Below are positions 28,136 through 39,630 of a stretch of 64,000 nucleotides of DNA, one piece after another. Each line of letters starts with the position of its first letter. The first letter of the stretch is position 1. The position numbers were made by a program, and so were the translations under genes. Under the pieces are notes generated by a model. It made no database searches. It saw only the letters and a list, made by a program, of their open reading frames with translations, and was not told the DNA's origin. Source of the DNA: Pseudomonadota bacterium (GTDB lineage Bacteria; Pseudomonadota; Gammaproteobacteria; Steroidobacterales; Steroidobacteraceae); the NCBI GenBank assembly GCA_963204835.1, contig CAUJHJ010000020.1:1-64000 (forward strand), in the 5' to 3' direction.

Positions 28136-28438
28136 TCAGTCGCGGATCGGCTTGTCGGCGCCGTCGTTGACGCGCTCGCGCAGGTCCTTGCCTGGCTTGA
28201 AGTGCGGCACGTACTTGCCGGCGAGCGCCACGGCTTCGCCGGTCTTGGGATTGCGCCCCTGGCGCGGGGGCCGGAAGTGCAGCGAGAAACTGCCGTAGCC
28301 GCGGATCTCGATGCGATCGCCGGTCGCGAGCGCATCGCTCATGATCTCGAGGATCTGCTTCAGCGCGAGCTCGACGTCCTTCGCCGGCAGGTGCTTCTGC
28401 TTCGCCGTGATGATCTCGATGAGTTCCGATTTCGTCAT
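28136..28438 (-). CDS. ihfB: Integration host factor subunit beta
   Basis: A 100-residue nucleoid protein that bends DNA as a heterodimer with IhfA. The DNABII fold is clear: [20 protein letters not shown], the [17 protein letters not shown] strand, and the beta-arm [12 protein letters not shown] with the intercalating Pro in NPKTG. The beta-subunit assignment is supported by its place after rpsA, as in Pseudomonas and E. coli. Confidence 0.96.
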   Translation of the reverse strand: MTKSELIEIITAKQKHLPAKDVELALKQILEIMSDALATGDRIEIRGYGSFSLHFRPPRQGRNPKTGEAVALAGKYVPHFKPGKDLRERVNDGADKPIRD

Positions 28439-28460
28439 GCAGTTCTCACCCCCCGGTGCG

Positions 28461-28494
28461 GCCGGTGCCCGGGTCGCGAAACCCGGGCACCGGC
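28461..28494. repeat. Perfect palindrome between rpsA and ihfB
   Basis: Two 14-base arms (GCCGGTGCCCGGGT 28461-28474 and its complement 28481-28494) flank a 6-base loop. It begins 23 bases after the rpsA stop. No T run follows, so it is more likely an mRNA-stabilising or attenuating hairpin than a strong terminator. Sequence resembles the hairpins at 51207-51251 and 60328-60364. Confidence 0.75.
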
Positions 28495-28516
28495 GCCCAC
28501 GACTCGATCTTGCGGA

Positions 28517-30202
28517 TCAGGAACGGTCCGACGAGCCGATCTGCTCCTTCAGCAGGTCGCCGAGCGACGTTCCCGAACTGGCGGGGCCCTGGTCGGAGCG
28601 GTAGCTCGACACGGCCTCGGCCTCTTCATGGGCCTCCTTCGCCTTGATCGACAGCGAAATCGTGCGCGTCTTGCGGTCGACGCCGGTGAACTTCGCCTCG
28701 ACCTCCTCGCCTTCCTTCAGCACGGTGCGCGCGTCCTCGACGCGGTCACGGCCGAGCTCCGAGGCACGCAGCTGGCCCTCGATGCCGTTGCCGAGGTCGA
28801 TGATCGCGCCGCGCGCGTCGACTTCCTTGACGGTTCCGCGCACGATCGTGCCGCGCGGGTTCTCGGCGATGTAGGCCGAGAACGGGTCCTTGGCGAGCTG
28901 CTTGACCCCGAGCGAGATGCGCTCGCGCTCCGGGTCGATCGACAGCACCATGGCCTCGATGAGCTGGCCCTTCTGGTAGCTGCGCACCGCTTCCTCGCCG
29001 GGTACGTCCCAGGAGATGTCGGAGAGGTGCACGAGGCCGTCGATGCCGCCCGGCAGGCCGATGAAGATGCCGAAGTCGGTGATCGACTTGACCTGGCCCG
29101 AGACGCGATCGCCGCGGTTGCTGTTCTCGGCGAATTCCTTCCACGGGTTCGCCTGGCACTGCTTCAGGCCGAGCGAGATGCGGCGGCGCTCCTCGTCGAC
29201 GTCGAGCACCATGACCTCGACTTCCTGGCCCGTCTGCACGACCTTGGCCGGGTTGACGTTCTTGTTGGTCCAGTCCATCTCGGAGACGTGCACGAGGCCT
29301 TCGACGCCGTCCTCGATCTCGACGAACGCGCCGTAGTCGGCGATGTTCGTGATCTTGCCGAACACGCGCGTGTTCGGCGGATAGCGGCGCGCGATGTTCT
29401 CCCACGGATCCGCGCCCAGCTGCTTGAGGCCGAGCGAGACACGCGAACGCTCGCGGTCGAACTTGAGGATGCGCACCTCGATCTCGTCGCCGACCTTGAC
29501 CACTTCCGACGGGTGCTTGACGCGCTTCCACGCCATGTCGGTGATGTGAAGCAGGCCGTCGATGCCGCCGAGGTCGACGAACGCGCCGTAGTCGGTCAGG
29601 TTCTTGACCGTGCCGCGCACGACCGCGCCTTCCTGCAGGTTGTCCATCAGCGCGCTGCGCTCGGCGGAGAATTCCTGCTCGACGACCGCGCGGCGCGAAA
29701 CGACGACGTTGTTGCGCTTCTGGTCGAGCTTGATGACCTTGAACTCGAGCGGCTTGCCTTCGAGGTAGGAGGTATCGCGCACCGGGCGCACGTCGACCAG
29801 CGAGCCGGGCAGGAACGCGCGCACGGTCTCGATCTCGACGGTGAAGCCGCCCTTGACGCGGCCGGTGATCACGCCCGAGACGATCTCGCTCGCCTCGAAC
29901 GCCTTCTCGAGGCGGGTCCAGGTGCGGGCGCGCTTGGCCTTCTCGCGCGACAGGCGGGTCTCGCCGTTGCCGTCCTCGACGGCGTCGAGCGCGACTTCGA
30001 CTTCGTCACCGGCCTTGACTTCGACTTCGCCCCGTTCGTTCTTGAACTGGTCGACGCCGATCACGGCTTCGGACTTGAGGCCCACGTTGACGATGACGAC
30101 ATCGTCGGTGACCCCGACGACCAGCCCGGTGAGGATCATCCCCGGACGGATGCGCTGGTTGGCGAGACTTTGCTCGAATAGCTGAGCGAAACTTTCGGTC
30201 AT
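28517..30202 (-). CDS. rpsA: 30S ribosomal protein S1
   Basis: A 561-residue RNA-binding ribosomal protein that helps mRNA load on the 30S subunit. Six S1 domains run in tandem; characteristic blocks are [40 protein letters not shown] and [20 protein letters not shown]. The start [12 protein letters not shown] matches E. coli; AGGAC lies upstream. The 126-base gap before it contains the cmk terminator, so rpsA should have its own promoter. Confidence 0.97.
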   Translation of the reverse strand: MTESFAQLFEQSLANQRIRPGMILTGLVVGVTDDVVIVNVGLKSEAVIGVDQFKNERGEVEVKAGDEVEVALDAVEDGNGETRLSREKAKRARTWTRLEKAFEASEIVSGVITGRVKGGFTVEIETVRAFLPGSLVDVRPVRDTSYLEGKPLEFKVIKLDQKRNNVVVSRRAVVEQEFSAERSALMDNLQEGAVVRGTVKNLTDYGAFVDLGGIDGLLHITDMAWKRVKHPSEVVKVGDEIEVRILKFDRERSRVSLGLKQLGADPWENIARRYPPNTRVFGKITNIADYGAFVEIEDGVEGLVHVSEMDWTNKNVNPAKVVQTGQEVEVMVLDVDEERRRISLGLKQCQANPWKEFAENSNRGDRVSGQVKSITDFGIFIGLPGGIDGLVHLSDISWDVPGEEAVRSYQKGQLIEAMVLSIDPERERISLGVKQLAKDPFSAYIAENPRGTIVRGTVKEVDARGAIIDLGNGIEGQLRASELGRDRVEDARTVLKEGEEVEAKFTGVDRKTRTISLSIKAKEAHEEAEAVSSYRSDQGPASSGTSLGDLLKEQIGSSDRS

Positions 30203-30278
30203 TTGGTTGGTGTCCTGCATGCGCGGCTCGTCCGCGCTGTCACGCCCCGGCCCGTCCATGAGCCCTGGGGAAACCTCG

Positions 30279-30302
30279 AAAAAGCGCCGCTCCCTGCGGC
30301 AC
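30279..30302 (-). terminator. Intrinsic terminator after cmk
   Basis: On the minus strand GTGCCGC-AGGGA-GCGGCGC forms a 7-base stem with one G-U pair, followed by five T. It lies 26 bases after the cmk stop and separates the aroA-cmk operon from rpsA. Confidence 0.7.
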
Positions 30303-30328
30303 CACTGGATAAAACTGCCTCGCGCGCT

Positions 30329-31021
30329 TCAGCTCCACAGGCCCTGCGCCCGCCCGGCCGCCAGCACCGACGCGACGACCTGCACGATGCTCATGCCGGT
30401 CGAATCGACGATGCGTGCATCCGGCGCCGGCGCGAGTGGTGCGACCGCGCGGGTCGAATCCCGCCGGTCCCGTTCGGCTATCTCACGCGAAAGGGCGGCG
30501 AGGTTAGCACCGGAACCCTTTTCTTTCAACTGCTTATACCTCCTGAGCGCCCGCTCTTCGGCGCTTGCGGTCAGGAAGATCTTGAGGTCGGCCGCCGGGA
30601 AGATCACGGTGCCCATGTCACGCCCGTCAGCCACCAGGCCGGGGGCCCGGGCGAAGGCCCGCTGGCGCTCGAGCAGGGCGTCGCGTACAGCCGGCCAGGC
30701 GGCCACCCGGGAGGCCCCCTGGCCCGTCGTTTCGGAGCGTACGTCACGCGTGACATCGGCCCCGTCGACGCGGATCCGCTCCCCGCCCTGCCCGTTGCCG
30801 CCGAATTCGACGTCCATGGCGCGCGCGAGGGCCGCGTGGCCCGCCACATCCTCCGGAGGGACGCCCCGCAGGCTGCCCAACAGGGCCACCAGACGGTACA
30901 GCGCACCGCTGTCGAGCAGGTGCCAGCCGAGATGCCGGGCCACCTCCCGGCTGATCGTGCCCTTGCCCGACCCGCTGGGGCCGTCGATCGTGACTACCGG
31001 AACATGGCTGCCCGCCTCCAT
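30329..31021 (-). CDS. cmk: Cytidylate kinase
   Basis: A 230-residue enzyme that phosphorylates CMP and dCMP. The P-loop is [20 protein letters not shown]. The NMP-binding part contains YRLVALLG and later [10 protein letters not shown], with the lid [14 protein letters not shown]. It starts 9 bases after the aroA stop, so it belongs to the aroA operon. Confidence 0.96.
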   Translation of the reverse strand: MEAGSHVPVVTIDGPSGSGKGTISREVARHLGWHLLDSGALYRLVALLGSLRGVPPEDVAGHAALARAMDVEFGGNGQGGERIRVDGADVTRDVRSETTGQGASRVAAWPAVRDALLERQRAFARAPGLVADGRDMGTVIFPAADLKIFLTASAEERALRRYKQLKEKGSGANLAALSREIAERDRRDSTRAVAPLAPAPDARIVDSTGMSIVQVVASVLAAGRAQGLWS

Positions 31022-31030
31022 GCGCGCATC

Positions 31031-32335
31031 CTACGAAATCGCGAGCCCGGCCGAGCGCGCGAGCGGCACGAAGCCGGGGAAGGACGTCGCGACATTGGCG
31101 ACGTCCAGGATCTCGAGCGGGCCCGTCGCGCGCAGGCTCGCGATCGCGAAGGCCATGGCAATGCGATGGTCCCCGTGGCTGTCGATCGTCCCGCCCGAGA
31201 CCGGTCCGCCCTCGATGCGGATGCCGTCCGCGCGCAATTCGTGGCGAACGCCGAGCGTCGCGAGGCCCTCCGCCATTACGGCGAGGCGATCCGTTTCCTT
31301 GACGCGCAGTTCCCCGGCGCCGCTCAGCTCCGTGGCGCCCCCGGCGGCGGCGGCCGCGATGAACAGCGCGGGGAACTCGTCGATCGCGAGCGGCACGAGC
31401 GCCTCGGGAATGCGCACGCCGCGCAGCGGGCCCGCACGCACGATGAGGTCCGCGCTCGGCTCCCCGCCGCTCTCGCGAAGGTTCTCGATGCGGATGTCCG
31501 CGCCCATCAGGCGCAGGATGTCGATGATGCCGGTGCGCGTCGGGTTCACGCCGACATTGCGCAGCACGAGGCCGTCGTGCGCAGCGAGCGCGCCGGCCAC
31601 GAGGAAGAAAGCCGCGGAGGAGATGTCCGCCGGAACGTCGACGCGCGTGGCCGTGAGCCGCTGGCCGCCCGCGATCGACACGCTGGCACCGTCGCGGGCG
31701 AGCCGCACGCCGAAGCCGGCGAGCATCCGTTCGGTGTGGTCGCGGGTCGGCGCCGGCTCCGTCACCCGGGTGACGCCCTCGGCCGCGAGGCCCGCAAGCA
31801 GGATGGCCGACTTCACCTGTGCGCTCGGCATCGGCAGCGCGTAGTCGATGGCGGCGAGCGGCCGGCCGCCGGCGATCCTGACCGGGGGCCTGCCCTGCGC
31901 CGTCTCGATCGCAGCGCCCATCGCGCGCAGCGGCTTCGCCACGCGCTCCATGGGCCGTTGCATCAGCGAACGGTCGCCCACGAGCACGGTATCGAAGGCT
32001 TGCCCGGCGAGCAGGCCCATGAACAGGCGCATCGCCGTGCCGGAGTTGCCCATGTCGAGCACCTGCCCGGGCGCCGCGAGGCCGTGCACGCCCGCGCCGT
32101 GCACCGTGAGCTGCGTCGCGGAGTGCTGTTCGACCGTGACCCCCATCGCGCGCAACGCGGCGAGCGTCGCGTGGCAGTCCTCGCTCGGCAGGAAGCCGTG
32201 GACTTCAGTGCGGCCCGCGGCGATGCCGCCGAGCATCAGCGCGCGGTGCGAGATCGACTTGTCGCCGGGGACCGTGAGTTCGCCGCCGACCCGGCCGGCG
32301 GGCTGCACGAGATAGCGCGCCGAACTGCCGCTCAA
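31031..32335 (-). CDS. aroA: 3-phosphoshikimate 1-carboxyvinyltransferase (EPSP synthase)
   Basis: A 434-residue enzyme of the shikimate pathway that joins phosphoenolpyruvate to shikimate-3-phosphate. N-terminal signature VPGDKSISHRALMLGG (Lys and Ser ligands) and DMGNSGTAMRLFMGLLAG near residue 95. The Ala in NSGTAMR is the GNAGTA-type position; Ser-Gly-Thr-Ala resembles class I-like enzymes more than class II. It overlaps hisC by 4 bases. No prephenate dehydrogenase is fused, unlike Pseudomonas. Confidence 0.95.
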   Translation of the reverse strand: MSGSSARYLVQPAGRVGGELTVPGDKSISHRALMLGGIAAGRTEVHGFLPSEDCHATLAALRAMGVTVEQHSATQLTVHGAGVHGLAAPGQVLDMGNSGTAMRLFMGLLAGQAFDTVLVGDRSLMQRPMERVAKPLRAMGAAIETAQGRPPVRIAGGRPLAAIDYALPMPSAQVKSAILLAGLAAEGVTRVTEPAPTRDHTERMLAGFGVRLARDGASVSIAGGQRLTATRVDVPADISSAAFFLVAGALAAHDGLVLRNVGVNPTRTGIIDILRLMGADIRIENLRESGGEPSADLIVRAGPLRGVRIPEALVPLAIDEFPALFIAAAAAGGATELSGAGELRVKETDRLAVMAEGLATLGVRHELRADGIRIEGGPVSGGTIDSHGDHRIAMAFAIASLRATGPLEILDVANVATSFPGFVPLARSAGLAIS

Positions 32336-33474
32336 CGCGCCCCGCCTTCCCGCCAGGCATCGACGCCCGCAAGCAGCCGGTCATTTTCCTGTGCGAGACC
32401 CACGGTGATCCGCAAGTACTGCGCGAGCCCATAGTTGCCGACCGGGCGCACGATCACGCCTTGGCGCAGCAGGTGTCCGTTGAGCGCGGCCGCGCGCTGC
32501 GCGCCGCCGATGTCCACGAGGAGGAAATTGCCCGCCGACGGCAAGGCCCGCAGGCCGCGCGCCGCCAGCTCGCGCGCAAGGCGCGGGCGCTCCTGCGCCA
32601 CGAGCGCAACGGAACGGGCGATGTGGTCCCCGTCCGCGAGCGCCACCCGGGCACCCTCGAGCGCGATCGAATTGACGTTGAAGGGCTGGCGGATCCGGTT
32701 CAGCACGTCGGCCACTTCCGGATCGCTCGCCGCAAAGCCGACACGCAGCGCCGCCAGCCCGTAGGCCTTGGAAAAGGTGCGCACGACAACGAGGTTCGGG
32801 TGCCGCGCGAGCCAGGCGAGGCCGTCGCCGCAGCCCGCATCGAGCGCATACTCGAGGTAGGCCTCGTCGAGCACCACGATCGTGGTGGCGGGCACGCGCG
32901 CGAGGAACGACTCGACCGCGGCCGCCGGCGCCCATGTGCCGGTCGGGTTGTTGGGATTGGCGATGAAGACGAGTCGCGTCGCGGGCGTCACCGCCGCAAG
33001 CATCGCCTCGAGGTCGTGCCCGAGCGGCATCGTCGCATGTGTCGCGGGCAGCGCCGGCACGACGACCGCGCGCGCGCCCGTCGCCTGTACGGCAAGCGGG
33101 TACACCGCGAAACAGTATTGCGAGTACACCGCTTCGGTGCCCGCCGTGAGGAACGCCTCCGCGAGCAGCACGAGCACGTCGTTCGACCCATTGCCGAGCG
33201 TGAGCTGCGCGGGCGCAAGCCCGTAGCGCGTGGCGAGCGCCTGCTTCAGCGCATGGCCGCTGCCATCGGGATAGATGCCCGCCTCGCCGAGCGCCGCCTG
33301 CATGGCCGCAAGCGCTGCGGGACTCGCCCCGAGCGGATTCTCGTTCGACGCGAGCTTGACGATGTCCTCGAGGCCGAGCTCGCGGGCGAGCTCGCTGACG
33401 GGCTTGCCGGGCGCGTAGGGCGCGATGCGCCGCACGCTCTCGCTCGCCAGCTGCGCGGGATGTGGCGTGCTCAC
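32332..33474 (-). CDS. hisC: Histidinol-phosphate/aromatic aminotransferase
   Basis: A 380-residue class I/II PLP aminotransferase. Motifs: KLASNENPLGASP (substrate loop), FIANPNNPTG, and the PLP Lys in VVRTFSKAYGLAALRVGFA. Start is GTG at 33474, overlapping the pheA stop by 4 bases; longer frames run into pheA. Position between pheA and aroA suggests that this copy (HisC2-type) serves phenylalanine/tyrosine synthesis as well as, or instead of, histidine synthesis. Confidence 0.93.
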   Translation of the reverse strand: MSTPHPAQLASESVRRIAPYAPGKPVSELARELGLEDIVKLASNENPLGASPAALAAMQAALGEAGIYPDGSGHALKQALATRYGLAPAQLTLGNGSNDVLVLLAEAFLTAGTEAVYSQYCFAVYPLAVQATGARAVVVPALPATHATMPLGHDLEAMLAAVTPATRLVFIANPNNPTGTWAPAAAVESFLARVPATTIVVLDEAYLEYALDAGCGDGLAWLARHPNLVVVRTFSKAYGLAALRVGFAASDPEVADVLNRIRQPFNVNSIALEGARVALADGDHIARSVALVAQERPRLARELAARGLRALPSAGNFLLVDIGGAQRAAALNGHLLRQGVIVRPVGNYGLAQYLRITVGLAQENDRLLAGVDAWREGGAR

Positions 33475-34619
33475 CGGATCGCGCGCGGATAGGCGCCCAG
33501 CACGCGAAACAGCGACGCGCGCTTCTTCAGGCCGGCGAGCGCCTGCGCGATGCGCGGCTCGTCGGCGTGGCCCTCGATGTCGAGGAAGAACACGTAGTCC
33601 CACTTGCGCTTGCCGGACGGGCGCGACTCGATGCGCGTGACGTTGATGCGATGCTTCGCGAGCGGCTCGAGCAGGCGATAGAGCGTGCCCGGCGAATCGG
33701 TATGGCTGCCCGACACCAGCAGGCTCGTGCGATCGACCCCGCTCGGCGCGAACAGCTTGCGGCCGATGACGAGGAAGCGCGTGGTGTTGTCGGGCCGGTC
33801 CTCGATCTCCGTAGCGAGCAGGTTGAGGCCATAGACCTCGGCCGCGGTGTCGCCGGCGATCGCCGCCGTGCCCCGCTCGTCGCGGGCACGGCGCGCGCCT
33901 TCGGCGTTGCTCGCAACCGGCACCAGTTCGGCCTCCGGCAGGTGCTCCCGCAGCCAGTCGCGGCACTGCGCGAGCGCCTGCGCGTGCGAGCAGATGCGCT
34001 TGACCGCCTTCAGGCTGTCCATGCGGCCCATCAGGAAGTGGTGGATGCGCAGTTCCACCTCGCCACAGACATGCAGTGGCGAGGACAGGAAGCGGTCGAG
34101 CGTGTAGTTGACCGTCCCCTCGCTCGAATTCTCGATCGGCACGACGCCGAAGTCGGCGCTGGCCGCCTCGACTTCGTGGAAAACCTCGTCGATCGAGGCG
34201 AGCGCGAGCGCGCGCACCGAATGACCGAAATGCTTGAGCACCGCCGCTTGCGTGAAGGTGCCTTCCGGGCCGAGGAAGGCCACCTTGAGCGGCTCCTGCT
34301 GCGCGAGGCAGGCCGACATGATCTCGCGGAACAGCCGCAGCACTTCCTCGTCGCGCAGCGGGCCCTTGTTGCGCTCGAGCGCAAGGCGCAGCACCTCGGC
34401 CTCCCGCTCGGGCCGGTAGAAGTCGACGGTGTGGCCGTCCTTGTGCTTGGAGATGCCGACCTCGCGCGCGAGCCCCGCGCGCTCGTTCAGCAGCGCGTGC
34501 AACTGCGCGTCGATGCCGTCGATGCGCTGGCGGATGGCCCCGAGCACCTTGGGCGACCCGGCCGGCGCCTTCCCCGGCACCGCCTTGCCGCGCCGCTTGC
34601 CTGCCTTGCGTCCTGCCAT
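33471..34619 (-). CDS. pheA: Bifunctional chorismate mutase/prephenate dehydratase
   Basis: A 382-residue P-protein for phenylalanine synthesis. After a Lys-rich tail-like N terminus (1-22) comes an AroQ chorismate mutase (IRQRIDGIDAQLHALLNER through RREEVLRL-type helices). The prephenate dehydratase follows (VAFLGPEGTFTQAAVLKHFG, NTTRFLVIG) and then an ACT regulatory domain (PGTLYRLLEPLAKHRINVTR, ESRPSGKRKWDY) that should bind phenylalanine. It starts 14 bases after the serA stop and overlaps hisC by 4 bases. Confidence 0.95.
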   Translation of the reverse strand: MAGRKAGKRRGKAVPGKAPAGSPKVLGAIRQRIDGIDAQLHALLNERAGLAREVGISKHKDGHTVDFYRPEREAEVLRLALERNKGPLRDEEVLRLFREIMSACLAQQEPLKVAFLGPEGTFTQAAVLKHFGHSVRALALASIDEVFHEVEAASADFGVVPIENSSEGTVNYTLDRFLSSPLHVCGEVELRIHHFLMGRMDSLKAVKRICSHAQALAQCRDWLREHLPEAELVPVASNAEGARRARDERGTAAIAGDTAAEVYGLNLLATEIEDRPDNTTRFLVIGRKLFAPSGVDRTSLLVSGSHTDSPGTLYRLLEPLAKHRINVTRIESRPSGKRKWDYVFFLDIEGHADEPRIAQALAGLKKRASLFRVLGAYPRAIR

Positions 34620-34633
34620 GGCCACCCCCCGCG

Positions 34634-35803
34634 TCAGACGACGCGCGCCGAAAGCACCCCTTCGATCGAACGGATCTTCTCGACGACCGCCGCCGGGATC
34701 CCGCCGTCGGCGTCGATCAGCGTGTAGGCATACTCGCCGCGCGACTTGTTGAGCAGGTCGGCGATGTTGAGCTTCGCCTCGGCGAGGCAGGTCGAGATCT
34801 GGCCGACCATGTTCGGCACGTTGCTGTTGGCGATCGCGAGCCGCGCGGTGCCGGGCACCCGCGCGAGCACGGCCTCGGGGAAATTGACGCAGTTGCGCAG
34901 GTTGCCGTTCTCGAGGAACTCGCGCACGGTTTCCGCGGCCATCACCGCGCAGTTCTCTTCGGTCTCGCCGGTGGACGCGCCAAGGTGCGGCAGGGTCACC
35001 ACCTTCGGGTGGTCCTTCAGGCCGTTCTTCGGAAAATCGCACACGTAGCCGTGCAGGTGCCCGGCGTCGAGCGAGGCGAGCACGGCCTGGTCGTCGACGA
35101 TCGGCGCACGCGCGAAATTGAGCACGACGCCGCCCTTGCGCATCAGCGCGAGGCGCGCCGCGCTGACGAGGCCGCGCGTCTGGTCCATGAGCGGCACGTG
35201 CACCGTAATGATGTCGGCGCGGGCGAACAGGTCGTCGAGCGACAGCGCCTGCTCGACGCTCGAGGAAAGCTGCCAGGCGCGCTGCACGGTGATCTGCGGG
35301 TCGTAGCCGAGCACCTTCATGCCGAGCGCGAGCGCCGAGTTCGCCACTTCGACGCCGATCGCGCCGAGGCCCACGACGCCGAGCACGCGGCCCGGCAGCT
35401 CGAAGCCGACGAAGTCCTTCTTGCCCTTCTCGACCGCCTCGTCGATCGCCTTGTCGTCGCCCTGCGTGCGGCGCGCGAAATCCCAGGCGGCGCAGACGTT
35501 GCGCGCGGCGATCAGCATGCCGGCGAGCACCAGCTCCTTGACCGCGTTCGCATTGGCACCCGGCGCGTTGAACACCGGCACGCCGCGCTTCGCGAGCGCC
35601 GCCACCGGGATATTGTTGACGCCCGCGCCGGCACGGCCGACCGCGAGCACGCTCGGCGGGATCTCGAGCTTGTGCATGTCGGCCGAACGCACGAGGATCG
35701 CGTCGGGCTTCGCGATGTCGGAGGCGACTTCGTAGCGCTCGCGCGGCAGGCGCTCGAGTCCCTTGACGCTGATGTTGTTGAGGGTCTGGATCCGGAAAGT
35801 CAT
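34634..35803 (-). CDS. serA: D-3-phosphoglycerate dehydrogenase
   Basis: A 389-residue enzyme opening serine synthesis by oxidising 3-phosphoglycerate. The NAD motif is GVVGLGAIGVEVANSALALG, with the substrate Arg near VGRAGAGVNNIP and catalytic His in TLPHLGASTGE. A C-terminal ACT domain (VPNMVGQISTCLAEAKLNIA) allows serine feedback. The insert typical of long SerA forms is absent. It overlaps serC by 4 bases (ATGA), tying the first two serine steps together. Confidence 0.94.
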   Translation of the reverse strand: MTFRIQTLNNISVKGLERLPRERYEVASDIAKPDAILVRSADMHKLEIPPSVLAVGRAGAGVNNIPVAALAKRGVPVFNAPGANANAVKELVLAGMLIAARNVCAAWDFARRTQGDDKAIDEAVEKGKKDFVGFELPGRVLGVVGLGAIGVEVANSALALGMKVLGYDPQITVQRAWQLSSSVEQALSLDDLFARADIITVHVPLMDQTRGLVSAARLALMRKGGVVLNFARAPIVDDQAVLASLDAGHLHGYVCDFPKNGLKDHPKVVTLPHLGASTGETEENCAVMAAETVREFLENGNLRNCVNFPEAVLARVPGTARLAIANSNVPNMVGQISTCLAEAKLNIADLLNKSRGEYAYTLIDADGGIPAAVVEKIRSIEGVLSARVV

Positions 35804-36879
35804 GCGTGGCGGCCCTGGAAATCCTTCATGAAGGCAATGAGCGCGTCGACGCCTTCGATCGGCATCGCGTTGTAGATCGAGGCGCGGAAGCCGCCGACCG
35901 AGCGATGGCCCTCGAGGTTCACGAGTCCCGCCTTGCCGGCCTCCGCGAGGAAGGTCTTCTCGAGGTCCGGGTTCGGGATGGTGAACGGCACATTCATCCA
36001 GGAACGCGCTTCCTTCGCAACCGGGTTGCGGTAGTAGCCCGAGCCGTCGATCGCCGCGTACAGGCGCTCGGCCTTGGCGCGGTTGCGCTCGGCCATCGCC
36101 GCGAGCCCGCCCTGCCCCAGCAGCCACTTGAACACGAGGCCCGCGAAGTACCAGCCGAAGGTCGGCGGCGTGTTGAGCATCGAGCCCTCCTTCGCCATCG
36201 CCGCATAGTCCCACACGAGCGGCGTACCCGGGCGGGCGCGGCCGAGCAGGTCATCGCGAACGATCACGACCACGAGGCCCGAGGGACCGATGTTCTTCTG
36301 CGCGCCGGCGTAGATGAGCCCGAATTTCGATACGTCGATCGGGCGCGAGAGGATGGTCGAGGAGAAATCCGCCACCAGCGGCACGTCGCCGTGCACGGGC
36401 ACGTACGGGAATTCGACGCCGCCGATCGTCTCGTTCGGCGTGTAGTGGAGGTAGGCGGCGCCCGGCGTCAGCCTGAGCGCGCCCTGGGCGGGCACGCTGC
36501 TGTAGTTGCCGGCGGCCTCATCCGCCGCAACGTTCACCTTCGCGTAGCGCTTCGCCTCGCCGATCGCCTTCTTCGACCAGGCGCCGGTGTTGACGTAGTC
36601 GACGGTCGAATCCTGCGTCGCGAGATTGAGCGGGATCGCGGAGAACTGGCCGGTGGCCCCGCCCTGCAGGAACAGCACCCTGTAGTTCGACGGGATCGCG
36701 AGCAGTGCGCGCAGGTCGGCTTCCGCCTCATGGGCGACGGCGATGAACGCCTTGCTGCGATGGCTCACTTCCATCACCGACATGCCGCTGCCGCGCCAGT
36801 CGGTCATTTCAGCCTGGGATTGTTCGAGGACTTCGAGGGGCAGCGTGGCCGGCCCCGCTGCGAAATTGAATACGCGCAC
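35800..36879 (-). CDS. serC: Phosphoserine aminotransferase
   Basis: A 359-residue PLP enzyme converting 3-phosphohydroxypyruvate to phosphoserine, also used in pyridoxal synthesis. It begins VFNFAAGPATLPLEVLEQSQ, with the PLP Lys in IYAGAQKNIGPSG and a C-terminal GHRSVGGFRASIYNAMP loop binding substrate phosphate. It is the first gene of the serC-serA-pheA-hisC-aroA-cmk run and lies 50 bases after gyrA. Confidence 0.96.
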   Translation of the reverse strand: MRVFNFAAGPATLPLEVLEQSQAEMTDWRGSGMSVMEVSHRSKAFIAVAHEAEADLRALLAIPSNYRVLFLQGGATGQFSAIPLNLATQDSTVDYVNTGAWSKKAIGEAKRYAKVNVAADEAAGNYSSVPAQGALRLTPGAAYLHYTPNETIGGVEFPYVPVHGDVPLVADFSSTILSRPIDVSKFGLIYAGAQKNIGPSGLVVVIVRDDLLGRARPGTPLVWDYAAMAKEGSMLNTPPTFGWYFAGLVFKWLLGQGGLAAMAERNRAKAERLYAAIDGSGYYRNPVAKEARSWMNVPFTIPNPDLEKTFLAEAGKAGLVNLEGHRSVGGFRASIYNAMPIEGVDALIAFMKDFQGRHA

Positions 36880-36891
36880 GAGCTTGGATTC

Positions 36892-36922
36892 CGGGGGTCA
36901 GAAAGGTCGAAAGGGACCCCCG
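36892..36922. repeat. Imperfect palindrome between gyrA and serC
   Basis: CGGGGGTC (36892-36899) pairs with GACCCCCG (36915-36922) over a purine-rich loop. It fills the short gyrA-serC gap and resembles REP-type or attenuator hairpins. No T run follows. Confidence 0.45.
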
Positions 36923-36929
36923 AATGTTA

Positions 36930-39521
<2,592 letters not shown>

Positions 39522-39617
39522 GCGGACTGACGATTCCGGCGAGGTTGAAAGGCGGAATTTTACCACATCCACCGGTCCCGCCCCCGATCCGCGCAGCGCG
39601 ATGCCCGGGGGTACCGG

Positions 39618-39623
39618 TATAAT
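39618..39623 (+). promoter_or_regulatory. -10 box of a possibly leaderless mtaD mRNA
   Basis: A perfect TATAAT ends 7 bases before the mtaD ATG, so a transcript would begin at or next to the start codon. No convincing -35 box is seen and there is no ribosome-binding site. Confidence 0.4.
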
Positions 39624-39630
39624 TTTGCGC

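Noticed and set aside
27569-30181. 870-codon plus-strand open frame opposite galU, ihfB and rpsA
   Set aside because: It runs across several well-supported minus-strand genes and has no recognisable domain.
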